DNA of 64,000 bases from Dipteronia dyeriana (GCA_032871835.1 CM065303.1:59310597-59374596); one strand, 5' to 3'. Numbered from the stretch's first letter, positions 12,430 through 25,240 are shown. Notes: generated by a model from the letters alone, not told the origin. A program made the numbers and translations.

Positions 12430-13715
12430 TTTCTGTTTCAAGTGCCTGCCATCACAAGTACAACACACACTGCACAAGAATTGGAAGTCATACATTATTT
12501 TCATATCGGCGATTATGTCATCCGGACGCATTGGTTGACCATCTTGTTGTTGAAGTCTAGGTGCAACAACTTCTCCAATTATGACTGCACTAGCTTGTCA
12601 GTGGCGGCTGTGAATATCCTCCAACGGACAAGTGTGTTCGTTGATACAACTTTTTACTTGGAAGTATGTCCCTTCATCTCTCCTCGCCGCTCTTAACTTC
12701 CATGTACAGTTGTCCATCAAACAAATCAGATGTAACGTTGTCTTATTGGACCTTTTCACCTTCCATTCGAAGTTCTGTCGCATTACAAAATGGCCAACTA
12801 GTCTATTCAAATCCTTTTCCGTAGGAAAAAAATTCTCTTTATATATCATGCTTGTAGGTTCATCTTCAACAAAGTTCCTGTTTCCACCCAAACCAAACGA
12901 GTATGATTCTGCTATTTGAATAACCCACGTTATGGTATTATAAGAATCATCTGTAGTTGCATTAGGTCGGACCTTGGAGGTCCCAGCTATATCTGGTGCA
13001 CTAGAACTAAATCTGTGTATACGTCTTGCACGTCTTTCCGTTTGGACAGGTTCTTCATCTTCCTCATTGTTCGCTACATTATCTACCAGATGAAAATTTA
13101 TCTCACTATCCACCTCATGAATCGGCCCAACATTCGGTGTAGTATTCTGCTTATTGTAGTTCTCATTGTATTAGTGGTTGTACTGCCTAACATTTATCTC
13201 AATTTGACAACCAAAGACATCGTCGAATTGAGGTCTCACTATATCAGCATGGTAGACTACTTCCGGTAGGACACCATAAAGTTGTCCTGACCTTCGATCC
13301 CACTTCTTTATGTCAACAACTGGTTGCTTCCACTTAACGATCGAAATTGTTGGGTGTTTTCATAAGAAAGGATATCTTCACCTATCACATCTCTTGTTGC
13401 CTTCTCAATTAGACTAACACATACTTGCGGGATCACCCTATCTCCCCCTAGCATAAACTGAACATCATCGTCGTTTCTTATAAATGTACGACATGTTGTC
13501 CCAAGAACGATTGATATAGACTGTAGATCAACAATGCATTTGTTCATATTATACTTCATAACGGTTTGCACGATCGACACCAGTTATTCGTAAGTCATAT
13601 TCTTTGATACATACAATCATTGGTTATCGAAACATAAAAACCTCTAACTTCCGTCGAGTAATTGCTCTCATCGACCATTGTAAGATATGACTATTCTCAT
13701 CCGATTCATTGTCCT
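12430..13715 (-). pseudogene. mudrA-like transposase remnant lacking the catalytic domain
   Basis: The minus strand starts near 13715 with MNRMRIVISYNGR, homologous to the gene start at 445. A PB1-like region follows (to about 13308, with TTCRTFIRNDD in both copies), then an acidic linker, then the MULE DNA-binding domain at 12600-12850. That domain shows FVMRQNFEWKVKRSNKTTL, CLMDNCTWKLRA and the zinc ligand cluster ...SCINEHTC. It matches the DBD_Tnp_Mut family. The frame reaches HSRH, meets a stop, continues as QASAVIIGEVVAP, and stops resembling transposase at about 12430, where the downstream Ulp1 gene end begins. The DDE catalytic domain (MULE) and C-terminal zinc knuckle are absent. Stops also occur within the N-terminal region. 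Confidence 0.78.
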
Positions 13716-13799
13716 GTAAAATTCATCATCATAAACCATTATTATCAAAATATAAATAAATGTTCCATTTACAATTACAATGAATTAAAAATATTTATT

Positions 13800-14290
13800 T
13801 TTGTAAGTGATCGAGCTTTTTTAGAACATGATCGAACTTTTTTGTAAGGGATCGAGCTTTTTTCGAACATGATCGAGTTTTTTTAGTAAGGTTTCGAGTT
13901 TTTTTCTTTAATGATCGAACTTTTTTCTTAAGGATTCGAGGTTTTTTCTTAACTGAACAAGTTTTTTTCTTAAGGGTCGAGTTCTTTTAAACATGATCTA
14001 GCTTTTTTGATAACTGGTCGAGTTTTTTCTTATGGGTCCGAACTTTTTTGACCAACTTTATTAACTTGTTTGCACTGGTTTAAAAAAGCTTGGACACATA
14101 CAAAAGAAGTTCGGACCAACATTAAAAACGTTCGGTCCAACATTAAAAAAGTTCGGTCCAACAACAAAAAAACTCGGTCCAACATAAAAATATTTGATTC
14201 AAAAATAGAAAAAGCTCGATCGAATCTAAAAAAAACTCGGTCTAATAGAAAAAATCTCTGACCAATATAAAAAATCTCATATCCTGGAGA
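13800..14290. repeat. Right subterminal array with an orientation switch
   Basis: From 13800 to about 14040 the units read gatcgagctttttt. From about 14080 to 14290 they read as the reverse complement form (aaaaagttcggtccaac, aaaaactcggtcc). The two halves therefore face each other. The open frames on both strands here are low-complexity by-products. Confidence 0.75.
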
Positions 14291-14630
14291 TATAATGTTC
14301 ATAGATGTTCATTCAAAGACTGAAACAACATATTATAAAGAATGATTACATTGTTTTATCACACGGAAATGCATCAAAAAATTAAAAGTAAAGATTTTGT
14401 ATATTTGTTACCTCTTATGCAGAATGTGGAGAGAGACATGAGTTGTAGATCGATTTTCAAATAACTTTTTTGGATAGAAAAAGACGAATTACTGAGATGC
14501 CTTTTAAAGAATAAAATTTATAAACAATTTGAGTAGTTCACTGTAATAGATGTCTTTTAAATTTAAATTATTAAATTGATAATATTATTACATCATATAA
14601 TAAAAAAGGTGATATATCTCACATTTCTAC

Positions 14631-16641
14631 GGTTAAAAAAAATACGGCTAACGACCATCAAAAGTTGAACATTTATAGGTGAGTTGCATAAATTTACCCT
14701 AACTTTTATTATTATTATGGTTTAATATTCGACTAACACAATTAATTGCAAAAATAACCCAGGATTCTCAACATCCATAAAAAATAATGGGCGACTTGAA
14801 AGTTGAAAGTACATGGGTCAAATCATCGTTTGGTAAAAAAAAAAATATTTAAAACACAAAAATTATTTTAAAACATATAAAATTAAAAAGACAATGAATC
14901 TCTAGACCTGACTTCCACCTAGTCCTTTCCCTCCCTCCTCCTCTATCCGCCACCACCCACCTACAATCCCAACATATCTCTCCATCTTCTCAGGAGTCAG
15001 GAGCCGACCATTTGAGTGAGAATGATTTGGTGGTGGAGAGAGAGGGTGATTTGGTGAGATGATGAAGCATTGCGTTCGGTTTTTAGTCTTTTCATGCTTG
15101 TGAGATGATTGTCATATCTGGTTTGTTCTTTTCTTTTAAGATGAAAACAATGGTGATAATGACAGAGATGGAGAAAAAAATCAAATATTAAAATGGATCC
15201 CGTAAACGATTTTCATTTGCTGTTTGTAGAAAAGAAAAAAAAAACAGTATTATTGTTTTCAATTTTAAAATCTAAAAACACGTCTGGTAGAATATATTGA
15301 AAGTTGTATTCTGAAAATAAAAACGGTACAGACACGTCTCATAGATCTACGGATTTTTATTTGAAAGATCCATTTGATAAAAAAAACATATTGAAAAAAC
15401 CGGAAAGATCCAATACCTACTCAAATAAATTTCAAAGCTAAAAACTCAACCTATATTCCTTGAATCATTGAATCCATCTGCTCGAAGCAACTATAGGTTT
15501 GTTAGTTTTTGTTTTAGATTTGGTCAGTCTAGCTATAAATCAAGTTAAATTGTAACAACAAATATTACTATAAAAACATTAGTACTAGTAAACATATAGA
15601 GTGACGATATTGACACTCTTTAAAAACTTTATGTACATCCATTTTGTAAATTCACTCATAAAATATTTTAAAAATCTATATTTCATAAATAAATCTCACT
15701 TAATGTCACAAATACTATTTCTTTAATTTTATTATATTATATTTTATTAAAACACCCCACTATTTTATTATCTAATCAAATTTATTTAAAATTTTATTAT
15801 TTTATATCTTTTTATTTAAATAAATTATTTCTCTTTAAGAAAAATATTATAACTCCTGTAAAAACATTTGATGTCATTAAAAAATTGTTTGAATTTTTTT
15901 TCTTATCATTGCATTATAACTTTTTTTTTTAATTCTTCAATTTTTTTAAGTTCAAAATTCTTATATTCCACCGAATTGAAAAACTACTAGCTTTCAACAC
16001 ACAATAGTATATCTCAATTCCTCGGTTCCTAAGAAAGTTTATTGTTTTTTTTACAATAAGAAGATTATTATTAATATTGATTTTTGTTTTACTCAATTAT
16101 AATAATAATTTGTTGGTCAATTCAATCAACTTGTATTCCTTAAAAGAAATTAAAATTAGTATTTAAAATTAAAGTTAGGATTTAATAAAATAAAAAGATT
16201 TTTATTATCATATCAAATAATTAATAAAAAACTTCCTTCTTATTTCAAAAAATTGACATAAAACTAATTAGTAATTATTTATTTATATTTAAAAACTATT
16301 TATTTATTAACCTTTTAAAAATATATTAAATTGAAATGTACGTACCGCTTTTTAGGACCGTAAATATCGTCGTTTAAAGCTCTTTTGTGTGTACACTTTA
16401 TAATCAAAATAGCCCACTAAAAAAATTATATTGTAAAGTTGACGTAATTTCCCAGAAGAAATTTATACTGGCTGAGTGGCCGTGTGGTAGAGCCCACATG
16501 GCCACATACCATCATTAGATCAAATATGGACTGTAAAGCAATTTATTGATTAAAAAAGAAAAAGAAAAGTCCACCAATTTTCTCAATCTCCACATTTGTT
16601 AAAGTATTTAAAACAAATAAATGTTGAGAAACCTAGTGTCA
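14631..16641. other. Gene-free AT-rich interval downstream of CYCJ18
   Basis: No gene was recognised. A pyrimidine-rich then GGTGGTGGAGAGAG-type stretch at 14915-15070 resembles the internal filler of plant MITE-like elements. The remainder is very AT-rich. Confidence 0.5.
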
Positions 16642-19600
16642 TCATCTATGCTCAAACACATGCTTGAGAATCTCTCCAACGGATTCTACAACATCCTCTT
16701 CTTCGATTGAGGTCACAAACTTCACTGCATCCAACAAGGACAACATTCTCATTTAGTGCTTAAATCTTCTGTCTGTCAGAAAACCCATTTCCGACATAAT
16801 GCTTAAATATTATGACCAATAATAATAATAAAATAAAAAGAATTCACAATGACAAAATTAAGCTAGTATACGATGGCATTTGATGCACTTGAGAGATGAT
16901 TCTCAGAATATGATTGTAATTAATGTTCAAATATTTTCAGTTAGTCCTCAGTTTTGATAAGGCCATTAAAAAAAAAGACAGAATGTGCATGTGTGAGTTT
17001 GGTATGTGTAAGAAGTTGTATATAATAATAAAATGAAGTACAACAAGAGAATTATTATAACACCATCAGCAAACACCAAACAAATTAGTAGGGTAGCACG
17101 GGTGCTTGAAAGCAAAATAATTAAATAACTAAGGATATACTGAGGGCATTGGTGGGTCCATATGAGTTATTTGCATCATTCTAGTCATCGTATGAGTGAT
17201 ATCTTCTATTTGGATAACGACCAAAATATGCAAATATGCAATAGACAGGCTGTGGGAATCCATCCTAATCTCACCCACCGACCTTCATCACCTAAACTCC
17301 ATATATACTCACTCATGCCATTCACACATTTATGAGGGATTTTTATAACAGAAACAGCCAAAACTCTACCTAACTACCAAATCAAAGAGTACTTCGAGAC
17401 TTTTTTTTTTACTTTAAGCACGCTTACATGAAGATATTATTTATGTCTATGAACAAAAAATGGGTTATTGTCATGACTTGTATCCTATGCTTAGTTCAAT
17501 GCTATTATAGGGGGGGGGGGGGGGGAGAACCTAAGATCACGGCTAAGCAATTGGGGCTCAACTCAGATTTAGGTGTTGTTGCTAAGCAATTGGGGCTCAA
17601 CTCAGATTTAGGTGGTGTTGTTGCACTCACCATATAATAATGGTAATGCAATTACCTTCAACGTCGATTATGAAGTATCACCCCAGATTTTATATGTTCC
17701 TACACTAATAATACCATGGACCACATTTTTCACATTTTGAGGACCACAAATTGATCATAAATGGCCGGTAGTCCGAAGTCAATCCTGATGGGTGTGGAAT
17801 GGAAGATGATTGGGTACATGGACTGACAATACCCAGTCCACCAGGGCATAAAGATTACTGTTGCTTTACCTTAGTATCTAAATGTTATATAGGACTTGGG
17901 ACAAAAACACTAAGCAATCAAACATATCAAGTAGATCAGGAGAACTAAAATGACATAAGAGCACTTTAATATGTTGGAAATCTTAAGTTCTTATTCAAAA
18001 GAAAAATATGGGACAATAAACATGTGAGATCCTACAAATGGTATAACTATTTCAAGCCCAATTAAGTGGCCTTGGCAGAAAGCTAGTTGTTACTCTATTT
18101 CTGACTATATTCATCTGATGATGAACTTCTCTGGAGTCTATTTATACAAGGAAAAAACAAGTATGTACTCACAAAATTCACAGAAGCCACCTATTTACTA
18201 TTTTGCAATTATATCTAGGGCAAAAATTATAAATAGCCTTTAAATTAATTGACCGTTCAAAAGTGTCCAATAGTTATCTTTTTTTATCCAAGATAAATGT
18301 TTTTGGACAACTGCCCTTGGTGCTTATCTAACATGTCAGGGAGAGAAAGGTAGAGAAAGAGAGAGGAAGTTGGAAGTTAGAGAGAGAAATTATATTTGTT
18401 GACTACACGACGAAATTCTAGAAACCTTACACGAAAATATAACACAACAACGTTAAACAAAAATATAACACAACCTCTTTACATGATGGAACCTTAACCT
18501 TACACGAAGATATAACACATGGAACCTCAATTTTACCCGAAGAGATAGCACAACCTTACATGAAGAGATAACACAACAACCTTACAAGATGGAATCATGG
18601 AAACATCAATAGATATTCAAGTTATTAAAATTGATGAGAGAAAAAATCTAAATGGAAAAATAAGGGTGAGAGAGAGAGAGAGTGAAAAGATATAGGGAAA
18701 GTGATTTTAAGTTGTCAGAGAGAGAAAGAAAAGAAAATCTAATAAACCTGCTGACATTAAAGTACAAAGACATTTTTTACAACTCATGGCAAAACTTGAC
18801 AGAGATGATCAATTTATTGAGATCGTACATAAATAATTTTTCTCATAATTTTTAGGATATATAAGGGAAATATCTCTTATATCTATAAGAATAACACCAC
18901 CACCTACAGAACATTGCTGCATTTAGATTTTAGAGTTGTGAATGTCAGTGAACAGTGCTTATTTCTGTCTTCTATATTCTTTCAGAAGCCGTACAACTTC
19001 AAAATGAATTCAGATTAAACACCTTTATAAAAATAGTAAGAATATGCACAAACTTCAGAGGTTACACTACAGATTACATGTCAAGTTTAATGATATTCAA
19101 TCAGTGCACATCAATTTTCTAAATAAAATACGAAATCTCAGTAAATTTTAGGTCCCCTAAGGTCATAATATGACAGCATAAGCTCAATTATGTCTCGCCT
19201 TTTCATATTTCACAATCAGATAAAAAAGACAAATTTAGAATCACAAGTGTTTCCTAAAATCACAATTTCAGGAGAATTCCTAAGATATATATATAAAATC
19301 AGTGACATGAATGATCCGGTTTTACGGGAAAAACTAACTCTCCAGGTGCCAGAGTTTCACAGATTCATCAACAGGAAGCCATCTTCATTTGGATAAGTAA
19401 TGATTTCATACAATTTGTTTTCTCAGTTAGTTATCAAAGGCACATTTTCAGCTATGAACAGCTTCTCTAATATGTGGTGTCTGGCCATATATTTCCAATT
19501 GTTACTCAATTTCTCATTTATTTCAAGGGGCTCAACCTTGTCAATTGGCAAAAAGCACGAGACTCAAAATGTTACAATTTTCTGAATAACCTTATGAAAA

Positions 19601-21950
19601 TACTATTCAAGAACAACCTGCATAAAGCCTACTAAACCGAGTGAGAAACTTTTATAAGTAATATATCCAGAACCTGCTTCAGTCTTTGGGTTAAAGGTGG
19701 TCATCTACATGTATAAGAGCTGTCATACTGAATGGATCTGCTGAAAGACTTCTCCTGGGTATATCTGTACTTTTCATTCACTTATAAGCATTCATATAAA
19801 TAAAATTTCGCTAAATCTTTCCCCACATCTAGGAATCTGAAAAGCCAAAGAGCATAAGACAATCATAGAATATCTAAGCAAACCATTCCAATAACACCAT
19901 GCAGCCAACTCATAAGAGAAGTATACAGTGATAGGAGATCTTTTATAGACTAAGATCAACTGGACGCTACTTCTAGGCTTAATCCATGCTACTTGAGAAA
20001 GTTGTCCTTATAATGGAAAAAACAAGCAAGCAAAAGAAATAACTTTATGTTACAGTTTGGATAAATTTTGGTAATAAATTATCATTCAAGCTTATGACAT
20101 GTAGTTTCAAGTGCTTCACAATTCAAAGCTAAACCACAAATGGGGAGGGGGGGAACTAATTGAAAGGCTCCTATAATTTATTTGCAAATCTACTAAATGC
20201 AGAAAATTATCTATTTGCAAATCTAGTAAATTGTAGAAAATCAAGAGTCATAATTATATATCATAGGGTAAAATATAAACTAATTTTAGAAGGTCTTAAT
20301 ACAATTGTAAGGATTATTAAGAAATCAATAAAGGATACAGAATCTTACCCCAGGAAAGAACTGGGAACTCGCACCTCTGTTTCGGCACAGTGATGACATA
20401 TGCAGCAACCTGCAAGGGATTGAAAACTGTTTACAAAAACAAACACAATACAAGATTTGCTAAATAAAATTAATCGCATCAGAAAACATGCCAAGACTGA
20501 TGCAGCAAGAGAGCGAGGAGAACGATAAAGAATTGATGTCTCCTCCTTTTCATAAAGAAGATCCATCAGGTCCATACACGCTTCAAAGCTCACAAATTCT
20601 CCAACTCTTGCCACTTCCCTGTAAGAGTTATATATGTGTAATACAATGAGATTATTTATCCTTGATAACAATAAAATAATTTATCTCACGCACTATATGG
20701 CTTGATCTTGACCGATTAATAAACGAAACCATAATTTTTACGCATTTACGCTCAGTTTATGTTAGGAAAGAAACTTACTTGAACTGAACTAGAAAATCTT
20801 CAAGGAATATGAAAGCAATATTTGATGTGCCAATATCAAAATCCAAAACCTTTAACAAAAACGCCATCTCAGTTGAGCCTGAATAGCAAAAGAAGCATCT
20901 TTATTTATATGAGACTGACCTGCATGAAGACAATCTCCTGCAAAATATGTTCATCAACCACTGTGCACACAACAGAAAGACATAGTAAAAACATTTCTAA
21001 ACCATTCTTGAGCAGAATTATCTTACTGCTTCCGAGAAATCTCGAGTGGTAAAATGTTGTTCTTCAATGATTTTATCTCCCAAACACTTCAAACTTTTCA
21101 CAGATAGAGGGCGAGAATCATGTATCTACAAAACATGAATGTGGTTGACAATGCACACACATAACAAAGAAATCTCATTGTAATAAAGACATGAAAAACT
21201 CACTTTGCTAGAGATCCATAATGAAATAAGTGCAAATAGCTGCAAATTACTCTCTCTAGTGGGATTCAAGAGCCAGTTTCCCTTGTCATGACCCTCTTGT
21301 ATGTACCTAAGAACGTAAATTGCAATCCAATGAAACGAAACAACAAATCGAAAACACTTTTAAAGTAAAAGCACTTTAGTGTTCTTTTATCACATAATAA
21401 TCTTTCAAAAATAGTATGTGCTAAAGAGTTTCTCAGAAAAACAGTTGAACTGCTTGTTTATTTATTTATATTTTAATTGAAAAACTAATTTTGTCTAATT
21501 TCAATTGAATATCACAAAATGTATTTATAACCGCATTTGAGCAAAATCACTGTCCAACATACTAGAAATTATGTTGTTTAATTTAATTTGGAAATTTAAC
21601 TTGACATTTAGAGGGCGTGGTTGTGAAATTAATGTAGAGAAATTCTACCTCTAGCAATTTTAAAACAACATATTTGAAAAATCAGAGCAAACAAACCCTA
21701 AATAATGAATTCACATAAAAAAGAAGAAGAAGAAGAAGTGGAATTTGAAACCTGGTAAGAGAAGAGTAAAATCGATCGGCGAAGAGTGAGAATGCAGCGT
21801 ATTTGACAATCGGAGGGACATGAAGTTCCTATAATTACAACAAAAAATAAATGAATAAATAAGAGATTGAAGAAGACGATACCTAAAAACAATGAAATTG
21901 ATACTGACGGAAGCAGATTGAATGAGGAACTCCGCTAATCCTCTCCACAT
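16642..21950 (-). CDS. CYCJ18: J18-type cyclin (CYCJ18), nine exons, 226 residues
   Basis: Exons on the minus strand are 21950-21909, 21828-21752, 21306-21204, 21125-21027, 20937-20920, 20849-20779, 20618-20492, 20409-20349 and 16724-16642. They sum to 681 nt with phase kept across every junction and no internal stop. The protein runs MWRGLAEFLIQSAS, then PPIVKYAAFSLFADRFYSSL, SNLQLFALISLWISSK, SVKSLKCLGDKIIEEQ, FDIGTSNIAF, VSFEACMDLMDLLYEKEETS, YVITVPKQ, and ends VKFVTSIEEEDVVESVGEI plus seven residues. This is the CYCJ18 pattern, an atypical small plant cyclin; the Arabidopsis protein has about 234 residues. Cyclins bind cyclin-dependent kinases through the cyclin fold. Exon 5 has only 18 nt. 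The exon 7 donor appears to be GC (TTG|GCATGT). The exon 1 donor GTCAGT was chosen over a downstream GT because only it keeps the family frame. The last intron is 3.6 kb. Confidence 0.88.
17542..17619. repeat. 39-bp tandem duplication in the CYCJ18 last intron
   Basis: Two copies of gctaagcaattggggctcaa and the bases that follow start at 17542 and 17581, nearly identical. A G run of about 16 bases lies just upstream at 17511-17525. Confidence 0.85.
18218..18860. mobile_element. Possible MITE in the CYCJ18 last intron
   Basis: The left side (gggcaaaaattataaatagc, then ttaattga) resembles the reverse complement of the right side (gagaaaaattatttatgtac, then aataaattga). Between them lies purine-rich filler (agagagaaag). 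The match is imperfect and no target duplication was confirmed. Confidence 0.35.
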
Positions 21951-23394
21951 CTCTCTCTCTCTTTGCGGGAATTTTCGATTTTTAAATGCTCCCAAACAGT
22001 CAAAGAAGTTGGCCACGTGACCTGGCTCTAAATCAAAAATCAACAAATGCCAAATGGGATTACAAATGTCAAGCACGCCCAATCAACTGCCCTTGCAGAA
22101 ACCTAACTACATCGGAGGGTATAACTGTAATCTTCTCTAACTTCTAACTATAATAATAATAATTTTTAGAGCTTTTATAATTTATTTTATAAAATTATAA
22201 TAAACAAGAATATAATAACATGAACATAAAGAAAGAAAAGAGATATGACGAGATGAGCTGGTTCGATCGTAAACCCCTCAGACCTGTATCAAAAGGTTAC
22301 GGGTTTAAGTTAGTCCCCTCTTCAACAAAAAAAAAGAGAGATAAAGAACAATTAAAGACTGAAGTTTTTTTATTTGTCAATTGTTCTCATCATAGTATAT
22401 AAAATATAACGATAAGAGCTCCTTTATATAGTCTCATAATTACACATTAAATTATAAGTTGTGTTAAGATACCGGATAAAACACAATAATAATAAAAATA
22501 CACACTGTATTTATAGATAATGTTTGGAAAATGATCGGTTAGCATATAAAAGTACTAACTCAATGATGTGGGCCATTGATTTGTAACACATACATATGAG
22601 TTTTAATATTTGTCTAACTGTTCAATTTTTGTGTTTGAACAAGTGAATATGAGAGATTTAATTGTTTAGAATGGGTCACATAACTGTATTTTATGTGCTT
22701 CAATAACCACATATTATCCTGTATTTATTGTCTTTAATTACAATAAATACATAAACAAGACAATAAATGTACTTTGACTTTTCTTTTTCTGACATGTTTA
22801 CTAATCAGAAATGCTATTTAGATTTTTGAATTTCACTGTTTATTGAAAAATTAAATTCCATAAACCCGACTCATAAATAATGAATTAAGTCATTGATGGA
22901 AAGAAAACTTATTCCTCAAACACACCCTGTGGATCAAGTTCTCTGATTGAAAAAGGAATTCATGATTTATTTACTATAGTACCTTCAAAAAAAACCGTCT
23001 TCTTCGTTATTATTGGCTTCTGTTTTTAATTTACGTAAATCATATTAGTTTACTTTTTTATTAATCTTAATATTGGTTTACATAATTAATAATTTATATT
23101 ATTTTAACCGTGTGATTTATAAAAAAAAATCATCTTTATATATACATATCATAATACAATCTATGAACTAAAAATAATTACAGCACCTTTGAAAAAATAA
23201 AAATAATAACTACATCATATTCATATCTCTTATATATACTGTTGTGGCTTTGTTTTTTTTTTTTAATCAAGTTATCTCAATAATTATTTATCTAATTAGT
23301 TCAAATATTACAATATAAAGATGTTAATTATTATATTTATAGCGTTATTAGTAATATAAAATATATATTTTCATAATAAATTTTAGGGATATTC
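21951..23394. other. Upstream region of CYCJ18 and AT-rich spacer
   Basis: A (GA/CT)n tract lies immediately upstream of the CYCJ18 start, at 21946-21962 on the plus strand (ctctctctct), and probably belongs to its 5' leader. The rest to 23394 is AT-rich with no recognisable gene. Confidence 0.5.
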
Positions 23395-24910
23395 CTATTT
23401 TAGTCCCTATAGTTTCAGTATTGACCATGCAGATCCCCATCATTTAAGTTTATGGTTAGTTAGATCCATACCGTCTAATTCTGTTAGGTTTCCGTCAGAA
23501 ACGTGAGGTTATAATGGTAAAAATACAAATTAAAATATTTTAATAAAAGATTAATATTAAAAATAATTAAAAAGAATATTTAAATAATTAATAACTAAAA
23601 TTAAATTAAAACTAAATGAAAACTTAAAAAAAAACAATTTTTTTAAAAGAATAATAGTCTTAATCTCTATCTCTAATCTCTCACAATCAGATTCAAACCC
23701 ATCAATCTTATTATCTATCTCTCACCACCATCATCGACCACCCACTGTCAACCACCCGAAACCTAGAAAGAAGAAGAAGAAGAGAGAGAGATCGATAAAG
23801 AAGAGATCGACACTTGATCAGGCTTCTAGTCGTTTTCGTCGCTTTTGGTCACCGTCGTCGTTGTCGCTTCTTCCGGTTTGAGTATGGGTGGGTTCTGATC
23901 TAGTTGAGACCATTATCTTCTCTCTCGTCTCAATCTCTCAATCCAATCTGGTTGTGTTTGTGAGTATGTGTGGGTGGGTTCCGGTTTGGTCGGGTTTGGT
24001 GGTGGTGGTGGTCGGGTTTTTGTTTGGTTATGGATGGAGATAGAGATGGTATGGGCAGAGTAAGAGATTGTTGTTTGTTTGAGGTTGATGGTTGTTGGGT
24101 GGTGAAAAATCCAGGTGTCTTTTATTGGTGATGGAACAAATCTGACCCGTGTTACTAATTGTGAATCTGGGATCTTTTGATATTTCACTCTATTACAGTT
24201 CCAAAAGAGCTAACTTGAATATTAACTTTAAAGTTTCATAAACATTTTTATTTTGCAAATTCAAATTCAATTTTATCACCATCCTTGTAGACATTGGCAA
24301 CAGGTTTCTACTTTTGTCAACCTAATGCTATTTTCTTTTCTAATTTGTTCTGATTTATGCACTTGTTAGGAACTATAAAGGTGGATTGTTTGTCGGCAAA
24401 GCAATAGCCTATGGGTACAAAGCAGCTACAAAGTTTCAACCTTAACAACAACAAAATAGCGCTTTGGGTTTGTAATGAAAATTGATTTTTTGTTTGGGTC
24501 TAGAATCTGGGTGAGTGATTTTATTTTAGCGATGAATGGATTAAGGTAGATGAACAGATTCAATCTAAAAAGTAAACAAAAAATCTCAATTGTTTGGGTG
24601 ATGATGAGTTTGATTTATTATTATATTTTTCTTTGTGAATGGGTGATGAATCTAAAAAAAACCCTCAGATGATGGAGGATTTTCTCTTTTGTTGAAATGG
24701 GGGATGAATATTTGATTTTTTTTTACGAATTCCTTAAATTGGAAGATGAATATCGAAAAAAAACAACAATTTTGTCATCGACATTTTTTTATTAAATTTT
24801 AAAATTTAAATTCGTTTATTATTTTTGGTGACCAAATCCGTAAAAAAAACAATTTAAATTTTAAAAGAATAAAATAGCATTGGAGGTCAAAACCGTCATT
24901 CTACCCTCTA
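23395..24910. mobile_element. Remnant of a MULE/MITE-like DNA element
   Basis: The sequence opens with attttagtccctatagtttc and tccgtcagaaacgtgaggtt, phrases typical of the ends of plant non-autonomous DNA elements. It then has a GA-rich block, a (GGTGGT)n-like block at 23995-24010, and AT-rich filler ending around aaccgtcattctaccctc (24890-24905). The right end does not mirror the left well enough to fix a border. The minus-strand open frame at 23913-24188 reads as low-complexity Pro/Thr sequence. Confidence 0.35.
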
Positions 24911-24949
24911 CACATGTCAAACCTGTTGTTTTTAAGAGTACCACAGGAC

Positions 24950-25240
24950 AAGAGAGTGTGTTTGGTACGCGGATGAGACATGACAAGGCATGACGAGATA
25001 GAACAGGACATGACAAGTTGTCTGTATTGTGTTTGGAAGATCTGAGATAAAACTGTTAACTGTAATATTATGTGTTTGGTATGACTGAGACATGGCATGA
25101 TAAAAGGTTCAAATAACCAGAGTGCATTTGTTGTGCTGTTTAATGTTTATTACCACATAATAGTGATAAATGGGACATGACAAGTAGATATTAAAATGAA
25201 TTTATTAAAAAATATATTTATATATCATATTTAACAAAAA
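24950..25240. mobile_element. End fragment of a GTGCGTTTGGTAC-type inverted-repeat element
   Basis: From gtgtgtttggtacgcggatg onward the sequence matches, in the opposite orientation, the right end of the element at 42828-44080. Shared text includes tgtttggaag, aaaactgttaactgta and gtttggtatgactgagacat. Only one end was recognised. Confidence 0.55.

Larger units (their letters stand above)
7794..14630. mobile_element. 6.8-kb KAONASHI/CUMULE-type MULE carrying an Ulp1-like gene (copy B)
   Basis: The left end, starting GGGTACGAAAAATTATTGGC, aligns with the left end of the 877-bp copy. The right end, read inward from 14630 (GTAGAAATGTGAG), aligns with the right ends of the other two copies. Inside, in order, are a TCGAGCTTTTT array (8240-8800), an Ulp1/C48 protease gene on the plus strand (8868-12340), a mudrA remnant on the minus strand (12430-13715) and a second array (13800-14290). 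MULEs carrying Ulp1-like genes are known in plants (KAONASHI in Arabidopsis, CUMULE in melon). Both genes are broken, so this copy cannot move unaided. No clean 9-bp duplication was found: the flanks are ATAAACAAA and GGTTAAAAA. Confidence 0.78.

Noticed and set aside
12632..13269. Plus-strand frames of 95 and 117 codons
   Set aside because: They are antisense shadows of the mudrA remnant, which has recognisable domains on the minus strand.
14030..14302. Open frames on both strands over the right subterminal array
   Set aside because: Both are periodic translations of the TCGAGCTTTTT-type repeat.
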